NCBI GenBank assembly: GCA_947629845.1
Contig: CANRFD010000007.1
Span: forward strand, 1 to 24,455
DNA length: 24,455 nt
Origin: an uncultured Clostridia bacterium
GTDB taxonomy: Bacteria > Bacillota > Clostridia > Christensenellales > Borkfalkiaceae
Direction: 5' to 3'
Part shown: positions 16,501 to 22,341 of the stretch, piece after piece
Numbering within the stretch: position 1 is the stretch's first letter
Layout: each line of letters opens with the position of its first letter
Program-made: the position numbers and the translations under genes
Notes under the pieces: model-generated
Database searches by the model: none
What the model saw: the letters and a program-made list of their open reading frames with translations, nothing else
Told to the model about the DNA's origin: nothing

Positions 16501-17374
16501 CACCGTAACTGGCGCAGACAACAATTCCTTCTCCGTTCAGATCAACAAGCAAAAGACGAATATCGTGTGGAAGGCTGCGGACGGCGACGCTCTCAATTCT
16601 GTGGCAGGCGGCTTCACGCGCGTCTACGACGGCAGTTCGCACAAGCCCACCGCAGTCGTGACGGGCGCGGATGACAGCGAAACATTGACCGCCACGGTCG
16701 GCGGCAGCGCGATCACCAATGTCGGAAGCGCAACTTTCACCCTCTCGTTGGGCAGCTCCTATTCCTCGAATTACGAGCTCGCAACGGCGGATACCACCCG
16801 CACGCTCACCATTACGGCCGCCACCGCAAGCATCGCATGGGGCGCGACGGAGTTCACCTATGACGGCGAAAGCCACGCCATCACCTACACCGTCACCGAT
16901 AAGACCAACGGCGGCACGTTGAACACGAGGGACTACAGCGTCGTCGGCGTCACCGCAGGCGGACTTTCGCAGACCAACGCGGGCAGCTACAAATTCACGT
17001 TCACCCTGAACACGGAGAACTACGTGCTCGAGTCGGCCGGCTCCAAGGAGGCCACGATGACCATCAAACCCGCCACCGTGACCGTCACGTGGGGCACGAC
17101 GGAGTTCGAAGAGGACGGCGAAGAACACTACATCACGCCCAAGCTCTCCGTCAATACCAAGGCGGACGTTACGGGCAGCTACGAATTCAACGGCACCCAT
17201 GAGACCGCGGCAAAGACGTATACCTTCACCCTTACGCTCACCTCGCAGAACTTCGTGTTCGAGGACGGCACGCGTACCAAGACGGTGCAGATGAAGATCA
17301 CGGAAAAAGCGGCGGCCGTGCCCGAAGAGGTCGCGTACAGCACGGAGCCCGACTCCAAGCGCGCACAAATTTAA
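10526..17374 (+). CDS. Giant membrane-anchored surface protein with ~17 MBG-like repeats, 2282 aa
   Basis: The N-terminus has five hydrophobic segments (about 20-41, 48-70, 82-112, 115-138, 165-188). The loop after the fourth is rich in Arg and Lys (140-161), so the N-terminus is inside and everything after residue ~190 is outside. Residues ~195-430 resemble the lead-in and repeats of BspA-type proteins (GYELYDNGRGYVV, ITLPASLTRIGGY). Residues ~435-500 contain an InlB B-repeat-like unit ending in FRGWYTD and ELYAKW. An Ig-like stretch follows (~560-690). From about 693 to 2265 I count 17 units of 80-115 residues of the MBG/YDG type, each with a Y-x-G or YDG box, a Gly-Asp-Tyr or VGxY turn, NNYxL or NSNYTF, and an IxxKxV linker. 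No LPxTG-type sorting signal is present at the end, so anchoring is through the N-terminal membrane domain. The repeats are divergent in DNA, hence not recent. The role is probably adhesion, spacing or sensing at the cell surface. Confidence 0.9.
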   Translation: MSRTSTVLTEHNRIIAARHFLALFNFLVILAGSVVTQYFLSVRGTPNGVIAVADVIIAINVVQFGLCLADYITQKFFGLYVKVLVPITYAVGGVWLLLLAAEMLLSTLAMGIVRIDLIVIVAVQIVTALVAYLLWAVLNRRALDALMRSSVRDDDDKRVKKANHYVGVYILLAAAVLVAQVGALFLYQIPPKVYDLFDGSRALGYELYDNGRGYVVSEVYSGTSSLVNVPATYNNLPVLGIKDGALAEENVAENEKVYNITFGTPMTDEETGTTTVVSYLEFIDSGAIVNNQIETITLPASLTRIGGYSVTQDVGAVNMSAVTRAGETEPAISSSSLKTIVYQARADFELFDYACDALRTITMSGESVGAITSVEGLSSHTTIEVSKDIYNTYREDNIAYAHNFRPLIAENEFCVDFYTDCDVYIDSIIASSETTVEFSHLSTLVRDTTAYNADDHELGTEGAKADSAFRGWYTDSACSNEYKIATGEEMRFNKSMELYAKWVHEYTAELDWGNYKDNVVGVEKIQHWTDERAERLPGYEGRLGYSAGVSWHVGNLYGTAVSDTATLHNNVTLVAEWLLDKPAGIDILPNKMGDEDGVYVSDDKDTVSFTYDEARMVHLEAQEGTHALKDNGVTLSHEWFKQGNENESLGYTLLELENVAQSGVYILRVTARATEGQETASSETKVNVSIGRKALDVAKSGVIFGTETREYSGGTQTLVCKDAEDYLSHNAIDVKYEYTAKNASAGASLGSNGVKNVGEYHVKATFSKNNEAARANYEEESMEADFTITQKSITKATWKGRGSGWSGTNITYNKLPHEIYLEIGAGEVFPQDSVAFEYDESGTYTTKGTDAGDYTAKAFRLNNDNYKIGDEIGLTCEWHIDPKEVFVQQWQINGLDNPSASTEYSGSAITVAAVLLGAEPGDTVNFNYVTGGTEVVSATKAGSYRSKIAGVNNTNYTFDPETGDKATFDWNITKKKLILSFGENESLTYNGQAQGVTATVTGFVGGDESHFEKNFFKYTAENLTDTPSNSGGNYIIRFTATNADTYTVTFTGLNSEVSDEVLANYELQTSGSTMEKSFTIAQKQLTFNTAFRTYTYDGTTQNLYLAVEGIAASDLAGVQLSQFGTTATGGQQVSGVYCLVYQQKDAGNCAVQVQSFSNENYRLEEFNGEINIAKRPVSISKWNIKDDSKEGTAQELKAGASFVYNFYGYTVSVELTGVAASEEVKLQLTSANGKDAKGYTTSATLPETYTNYTLTGTTEIGWTIAPYALNFTWKMNGSDLALNASYEYSGNDYTPTATYEKLGTDEITIDYTPDGGFVKTAKNVGSYTKQVSTTGNSNYTIGQNATYTWEITPATVTVEFSKDNSYTYNGQYQGPSFTLTGLMEPDFENISIRASVSGTPRVGQESINKDIDFDHTGSAYSFTDSHGFAVDAGDYSVRISAIRLSGIASNNYSIASSGALASFSIAQKEVTFTGKWQYSNNTAGSGEYLSNTTITYNRSQYTLTTAFSAGVLVTRLEGRAADEVTIEYSGNTGTDYSASGYTAAVTGLSGQYANNYKLPSSPSSAMRMSWKIAQKEVKFTAWTNTSQTYTGSELSVTTGYDRGASTDDDGKVYTGDTLTLTYDAGARATTVGKYTAKVTGIGNSNYTFSPQDALASQVWTITAYRITRLNWSYSTTVYNGQEQYPEATFEYSGATIKVIDYDKPEGGAKKASSSNYTITAKTLNNDNFTLDDCTNASHTYTITKKTLEIEWVENASGSAASSYNFVYTGNVFTLAAKATNLCEGDSVQFSYSSSNPVTFTDAGSHTASISSISGENYQLGSNTSVKVEVKKQVVSVRWSGANKSITYDGAAHSSEFTVTLSGTKEGRSYTVPSEVRISSGTPKNVGNYTFTAAISSADANNYTLDGAVDTTRTLSINAKVVTISWTIDGKPAQGNSATFTYYSGTSHTVTAQLSGTYESGITPSYNRTTTVNAAGTYNFNVSSLSSNTNGNYTVTGADNNSFSVQINKQKTNIVWKAADGDALNSVAGGFTRVYDGSSHKPTAVVTGADDSETLTATVGGSAITNVGSATFTLSLGSSYSSNYELATADTTRTLTITAATASIAWGATEFTYDGESHAITYTVTDKTNGGTLNTRDYSVVGVTAGGLSQTNAGSYKFTFTLNTENYVLESAGSKEATMTIKPATVTVTWGTTEFEEDGEEHYITPKLSVNTKADVTGSYEFNGTHETAAKTYTFTLTLTSQNFVFEDGTRTKTVQMKITEKAAAVPEEVAYSTEPDSKRAQI
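12602..17320 (+). repeat. Array of about 17 MBG-like protein repeats
   Basis: The coding region for residues ~693-2265 is a tandem array of beta-sandwich repeats. Recurrent landmarks are the opening boxes TYNGQ, TYDGT, EYSGN, VYNGQ, VYTGN, TYDGA, VYDGS and TYDGE, the middle turn DAGDYTAK, KAGSYRSK, NVGSYTKQ, DAGDYSVR, NVGNYTFT or NAGSYKFT, and the closing ITxKxL or IAQKxV linker. The units have drifted strongly from one another, so the array is old or assembled from varied units. MBG domains are known from bacterial adhesins and surface layers. Confidence 0.82.
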
Positions 17375-17384
17375 GGAGCAGGCA

Positions 17385-18167
17385 ATGGCATTCGGTAAAT
17401 CGCAGGGGAAGGGCGCCGCGAGCGCGCTCATCATCAAGAGCATCGGCGCGTGCGTCGCTCTCCCCGAAGAAAAGAAAAAGGTTCCCTGCGTCGTCGTCGC
17501 CTATGCGACGCAGACGGCGGGCAGCGAGGTGCGCTTTCTCGCCCTGCCCCTGCCCGCAAAGGGGAAGTATCTCCGCCCCGAAGAGATCATCGAAGAGATC
17601 GCGGAGGCGGAGGGCGTGAACGGCGCGCAGTATCTCGACGACGAGAGCCGCCCGCTCGATATCTACTTCTGCCGCCCCGCCGAGGGCAAGACCTTCGACG
17701 TCGCCGAACGCGACGAGGAGAAGAATTGCTTCGTCGGCGGCTTCGCGGAGGTGACGGCGGGCAGGGTGCGCTTCTGCGCCGATCTGAACGGCGTCGTGTG
17801 GAAGCTCCGCGAGAGGATGAACATCCCCGTTGCGGTGCGGCGCGACGACTCCGCCCGCGATAGCTACGGCTATGCCGTCGCCAACGCCTACAACGCGTGC
17901 AGGCTGGGCAAGGTGTTCTGCCGCGACGAACTGTACTTGGAGACGCGGGACAAACGGCGCGTAAAAATAGAGGCGCGCAGCGTGACTTCCAGGTATGTGG
18001 AAGAGGACATTTTGTATCTTCGCCCCGTCTTTCGCGAGGGCGACGACTGCATCGACCATTATCTCACCGAGGAATTTAACTATCAGGACGGGGTGTCGCT
18101 TTCCCGCCGCGTCTATCAGGTAAAGTATTCCGAACGCCTCGGCGACTATAACGTGACAAGAGTTTGA
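17385..18167 (+). CDS. Hypothetical protein, 260 aa
   Basis: I do not recognise this protein. It has no membrane segment and no signal peptide: the weakly hydrophobic stretch ASALIIKSIGACVAL (11-25) is too short and contains a lysine. It alternates strands and short helices, with an acidic helix EEIIEEIAEAEGV (65-77) and a charged C-terminal part. The ATG at 17385 has AGGAG (17374-17378), which begins within the stop codon of the giant surface gene, so translation is coupled. It lies between the two large membrane-anchored surface genes; it may be a cytosolic adaptor for their inward-facing parts, but the sequence does not show this. Confidence 0.8.
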   Translation: MAFGKSQGKGAASALIIKSIGACVALPEEKKKVPCVVVAYATQTAGSEVRFLALPLPAKGKYLRPEEIIEEIAEAEGVNGAQYLDDESRPLDIYFCRPAEGKTFDVAERDEEKNCFVGGFAEVTAGRVRFCADLNGVVWKLRERMNIPVAVRRDDSARDSYGYAVANAYNACRLGKVFCRDELYLETRDKRRVKIEARSVTSRYVEEDILYLRPVFREGDDCIDHYLTEEFNYQDGVSLSRRVYQVKYSERLGDYNVTRV

Positions 18168-18181
18168 TCCGGAGTTAGAAT

Positions 18182-21100
18182 ATGGCAAAGAAGAGAAAAA
18201 AGAAGGTCGCGGAAGCCGCGCCCGCGCCCGAGCCCGAACAAAAACCGGTCGTAGCCGCGGCGCCCGTTCCCAAGGTCGTCGACCGCACGCGGACGGAGGA
18301 ATATTTCGGCCTGCGGGACGTGGTGCCCATCAAAAACAGCGAGATCGTGCTGGAACGGCTGCAGCTCGTTCCCATGGGGGGCGCTCCCCAAAATTGCAAA
18401 AAGATCTTTACGACCGCCGGGAAGGAGCTCGGCGTTTTGGCGCGCCTTCCCATGAAAAAGATATGGAAGCTCGCCTACGACCGTTCGGGCGGGAGCCCCT
18501 TAAAGACGTACGGCATCACCGATAAGGAGTGGAGCGTCGTCTATTCCGCGCTCGCGGGGTACGTCATCAAGCACAACATGAAGTCGATCCGCAACGGCCC
18601 CGTGCTGTTGCAGGACGTGTGGATGATCCGCGAGCTCGACTTTGTAGAGCTCTTCCTGCCCAAGGCGAAGTGCGCCGTCAAGGTGATGCGCGCCGCCGCC
18701 GAAGCGGACATCGAGGAATCGCGGCAGGTCGCCGCCCGCTGGAAAAAGATCAAGCACTATCCGCACAAGGTCTCGCTCTCCGAGGCCTCGGGTGGGATCT
18801 TCTCCGCTGCCGACGTGAAAAAACTCAACGACAACGGCATCGCTACGCTCAACGACATCCGCGAGAAGGATATCTACTTCCTGAAAAACCTCTTCCTCGA
18901 TCACGATATGGGGCAGCTCCCCGAGGAGATCAACGCTGCCTTCAAGGAGGACCACGAGCGCAGGAAGGACTTCCGCTATCAGTTCTGGCCGACCCTCCTC
19001 GGCGTCTGCGCCTCGCTCGTGACGTCGATCATCGGGTTCATCTTCCAATACACGCTGCTCAAAAACCACGAGATGACGCTTACCATCTTCGCGATGCTCG
19101 CGCTGTGGGCCGTCACCGTCGGTCTCATCATAGGCGGCGCATGCCGCGCCCGCAAACGCCGCAAAAAGCGCAAAACGTACCGCTATTTCTCCAAACCCAT
19201 GCGGTTTGCGTTCGCGGGATTTGTGATGGTGTCGCTGATGTCGCTCACGTCCGCCTCCGTGTTCTACGAGCGGTATGACGGCTACGACGATACCTACTTC
19301 TACCGCAACCTCGGCGACGACAAGATCACCATCGCCAACCTCTTCGACGGCGACGCCGAAAATCTGCGGATCCCCACCTCCATCGACGGGAAAACGGTGA
19401 CTGCCATCTCCTCGGGCGCCTTCTACGGCACCAAGGCGGTCTCGGCGGTCATTCCCGACACGGTGACGGAGATCGGCTCCTCCGCCTTCCAGTGGTGCCA
19501 GCAGCTCGTCTCCGTGCAGCTTCCCGACACCGTAACCGAACTTCCCTACGCGGGCTTTGCGGATTGCGCCTCGCTCGCCAAGTTCGAAATTTCCGGCGTC
19601 ATCACCAAGGTGGGGGACTACGCCTTCACCAACACGGCGCTCACCGCCATGACCGTTCCCGAGAGCGTGACCTACCTCGGCAACGGCGTGTTCAAGTCGT
19701 GCGCCGCGCTCGGCTCCGTTACTATCGAGGGCGCGCCCTCCTACATCGGCGACAGCGCATTCGAGGGCTGCTCCCTTCTTCGGAGCGTCACCTGCGACGA
19801 CCTTTCCAATCTCAAGGAAGTCCGCCCCTACACCTTTGCGGAGTGCGTCATGCTCTCCTCCACCAACCTCTTCGAGAACGCGGAGACGGTGGGCAAGGAG
19901 GCGCTCCGCGGCTGCGGGACGCTCACAGAGTTCGTCCTTCCCGTCGCCACGCGGCTGGAGAGCGGCATCTTCAACCGCTGCGTCTCCCTCGAGAAGATCA
20001 CCATTCCCTTCCTCGGCGAAACGCGCGAGAAGGAGGGGAGCTGGAATTACCTCTTCGACGATCAGACGCCCATCCGCAGTCTCACCCTGACGAATGCCAC
20101 GCTCATCGGCGCGAACGCGTTCAGCGGGCTCACCGAGATCACGACCATCAACCTGCCCGAGACGGTGGAGACCATCGGGACGGGCGCATTCCGCGATTGC
20201 ACGTCGCTCTCCACGATCACGCTGCCCGCGGCGATCACGGAGATCAAGGAGGAGACGTTCAAGAACTGCGAAGCGCTGCAGGCCATCGAGATCCCCTCGG
20301 GCATCACTGCGATCGGCAAACGCGCCTTCGCGGAGAGCGGGCTGAACATTCTCGAATGCCCCGCGAGCGTCGTTTCCGTCGGCGAACGCGCCTTCGAACT
20401 GTGCGACAATCTCACGCGCGTCACCTTCAACGGGCCGCTCTCGAGCCTCGGCCAGAACGCCTTTGAAAATTGCGCCGCGCTCACCGCCGTCACCTGCGGC
20501 GACACCTCCAACTTGAAGCGCATCGAGGCATATACCTTTGAGAGATGCGCCATGCTCCGCACCACCAACCTGTTTGAGAACGCGGAGTTCATCGGCAAGG
20601 GTGCGCTTGAAAACTGCACCTCGCTCACAGAATTTTCCCTTCCCGCCGCCCAGCAGATCGAGGGCGACGTGTTCAAGGGCTGCACCTCGCTGGAAACGCT
20701 CTCCGTTCCCTTCATCGGCTACAATCGGGACGCGGAGAACGGGTACGGCTACCTCTTCGACGATCAGACGCCCATCCGCTCGCTCACCGTCACCAACGCG
20801 ACGAAGATCGGCAAGTGGGCGTTCGCCAAACAGCCGACGCTGCGCACCGTCGTCCTTTCCGACACGGTGCAGACGATCGGGCAGGGCGCCTTCAGCGAGT
20901 GCCCGCAGCTTACGAGCGTGCGGCTGCCCGCCGGCGTCACGCGCATCGAGGGCGACACCTTCAAAGATTCCACCTCCCTGCGCACCGTGACGGGCGCCAC
21001 CTCGGCGGAATTTATCGGCAGGAGCGCCTTCCAGGGCTGCACCGCCCTCGAGGGCGTGGACGCCATTCCGGGCGCGGTGACCATCGAGCCCTACGCCTTC

Positions 21101-22324
21101 TCCGGCTGCAACGCGCTCCGCAACGTGCAGTTCACGTCGGCGACCAAGACCATCGGCGAATACGCGTTTGAAAATACGGGCTTTAAGACGATCGACCTCT
21201 CCGCATTCACGGGGACGGCGTTCGGGAACTACGCCTTCCAGAAGTGCTACGAGGCGACCTCGTTCGTGCTTCCCTCCACGATGGAGCGGGTGCCCGAGGG
21301 GCTGTTCAACGAGTGCCGGTCGCTGCGGCAGTTCAACTTGCCCGCCTCCGTGCATACGATAGGGAAGAACGCCTTCCGCAGCACGGATATTGCCACCCTG
21401 AACCTCCCCGCAAACGTGACGAAGATCGAGAACGGCGCGTTCTACGGGTGCGGCTTCAGCAGGCTGCTCATTCCCTCGACCGTTGAGACCATCGAGGAGG
21501 ACGCCTTCGCGGCGTGCGAGTCGCTTACATACTTCGAGGGCTACTTCCTCGGCTACTCGCGCGAGAATACCAACAACGGGTACGCGCACCTCTTCGGCGA
21601 CAACGGCGGGCTCGTCACGACCATCATTTTGAGAGGCATGCAGAACGTGAAGGGTTCGGTATTCGGCGGCGGAGAACGCATTCTCTCCGCGGTGTCGCTT
21701 CCCGAAACCGTCACGCTCGAGGACGGCGTGTTCAAGAACTTCGTCGCGCTCGAGGAAGTCATGCTCAACCCCGCGATGACGCTCATCGGCAATTCGGTGT
21801 TCCAGGGCTGCACCGCGCTCGAGACCATCGAGCTTCCCACGGCGCTCTCCCGCATCGGGAACGACGCCTTCGGGGGCTGCTCGGATCTCTCGGAGATCGG
21901 CTTCCCCGCGACGCTCACCGAGATCGGCGGCTCCGCCTTCAGCGGGTGCACGTCGCTCACATCCGTCGTCGTGCCGAACAGCGTGACCAAGATGGGCTCC
22001 AACGTGTTCAAGTCGTGCGGGTCCCTTCGCGAGCTCACGCTGCCCTTCCTCGGCGAGACAAGAACCAACGCCGCCAAGCTCGACTATGTGACCGACAGCT
22101 ACCGCTCTCTCCGGGTCGTCGTTCTGACCAACGCGTCCATCCTCGAAGAGCGGGCCTTCACGGGATTTGTCGTGTTGAACGACGTCACGCTCAATGCGGG
22201 CATCACGACGGTCAAGAAAGAAGTGTTCTACGAATGCGATAATTTGTCGGTCGTGAGAGCGCCCCGCTCGGTCGCGAACTATATTGAGCTGCCGTACGGC
22301 GCCTATTTCGAGTATACCGATTAA
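18182..22324 (+). CDS. Membrane protein with cytosolic N-terminal domain and BspA-type LRR exterior, 1380 aa
   Basis: The protein starts with a basic tail (MAKKRKKKVA) and an Ala/Pro linker to about residue 33, then a ~230-residue soluble domain. In that domain, FSAADVKKLNDNGIATLNDI (207-226) resembles a helix-hairpin-helix-like 'GI-x-TL-x-DI' element. Three membrane segments follow (about 269-291, 299-320, 341-361). The strongly basic loop RARKRRKKRK (322-331) between the second and third is cytosolic, which puts the N-terminus inside and the C-terminal ~1000 residues outside. These are BspA/TpLRR-type repeats (LRR_5) of about 23 residues with the cores IGxxAFxxCxxLxxIxLPxxVTxI. Four larger variant units carry the PFLGETR ... 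YLFDDQ ... LTNAxxIG signature. No cell-wall sorting signal is present. The same plan of inward N-terminus, odd number of membrane segments and huge exterior is shared with the MBG protein two genes upstream. A ligand-binding sensor or adhesin is likely. Confidence 0.9.
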   Translation: MAKKRKKKVAEAAPAPEPEQKPVVAAAPVPKVVDRTRTEEYFGLRDVVPIKNSEIVLERLQLVPMGGAPQNCKKIFTTAGKELGVLARLPMKKIWKLAYDRSGGSPLKTYGITDKEWSVVYSALAGYVIKHNMKSIRNGPVLLQDVWMIRELDFVELFLPKAKCAVKVMRAAAEADIEESRQVAARWKKIKHYPHKVSLSEASGGIFSAADVKKLNDNGIATLNDIREKDIYFLKNLFLDHDMGQLPEEINAAFKEDHERRKDFRYQFWPTLLGVCASLVTSIIGFIFQYTLLKNHEMTLTIFAMLALWAVTVGLIIGGACRARKRRKKRKTYRYFSKPMRFAFAGFVMVSLMSLTSASVFYERYDGYDDTYFYRNLGDDKITIANLFDGDAENLRIPTSIDGKTVTAISSGAFYGTKAVSAVIPDTVTEIGSSAFQWCQQLVSVQLPDTVTELPYAGFADCASLAKFEISGVITKVGDYAFTNTALTAMTVPESVTYLGNGVFKSCAALGSVTIEGAPSYIGDSAFEGCSLLRSVTCDDLSNLKEVRPYTFAECVMLSSTNLFENAETVGKEALRGCGTLTEFVLPVATRLESGIFNRCVSLEKITIPFLGETREKEGSWNYLFDDQTPIRSLTLTNATLIGANAFSGLTEITTINLPETVETIGTGAFRDCTSLSTITLPAAITEIKEETFKNCEALQAIEIPSGITAIGKRAFAESGLNILECPASVVSVGERAFELCDNLTRVTFNGPLSSLGQNAFENCAALTAVTCGDTSNLKRIEAYTFERCAMLRTTNLFENAEFIGKGALENCTSLTEFSLPAAQQIEGDVFKGCTSLETLSVPFIGYNRDAENGYGYLFDDQTPIRSLTVTNATKIGKWAFAKQPTLRTVVLSDTVQTIGQGAFSECPQLTSVRLPAGVTRIEGDTFKDSTSLRTVTGATSAEFIGRSAFQGCTALEGVDAIPGAVTIEPYAFSGCNALRNVQFTSATKTIGEYAFENTGFKTIDLSAFTGTAFGNYAFQKCYEATSFVLPSTMERVPEGLFNECRSLRQFNLPASVHTIGKNAFRSTDIATLNLPANVTKIENGAFYGCGFSRLLIPSTVETIEEDAFAACESLTYFEGYFLGYSRENTNNGYAHLFGDNGGLVTTIILRGMQNVKGSVFGGGERILSAVSLPETVTLEDGVFKNFVALEEVMLNPAMTLIGNSVFQGCTALETIELPTALSRIGNDAFGGCSDLSEIGFPATLTEIGGSAFSGCTSLTSVVVPNSVTKMGSNVFKSCGSLRELTLPFLGETRTNAAKLDYVTDSYRSLRVVVLTNASILEERAFTGFVVLNDVTLNAGITTVKKEVFYECDNLSVVRAPRSVANYIELPYGAYFEYTD
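19330..22290 (+). repeat. BspA-type leucine-rich repeat array, including a 234-residue duplication
   Basis: About 1000 residues of ~23-residue LRR_5 units. Within it a 702-base (234-residue) block is present twice in a row: the LFENAE block near 19867 recurs near 20569, and the YLFDDQTPIRS block beginning at 20048 recurs at 20750. The latter has 30 identical bases in both copies (20048-20077 and 20750-20779) while flanking codons differ. More distant relatives of the same signature occur near 21592 and 22080. Confidence 0.85.
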
Positions 22325-22341
22325 ACAAGGAGAAAGCGAAC

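Noticed and set aside
12602..17320. Recent tandem DNA repeats or phase-variable repeats in the MBG array
   Set aside because: The units vary in length and DNA sequence and I saw no long identical words or short homopolymer or simple-sequence tracts that would slip.
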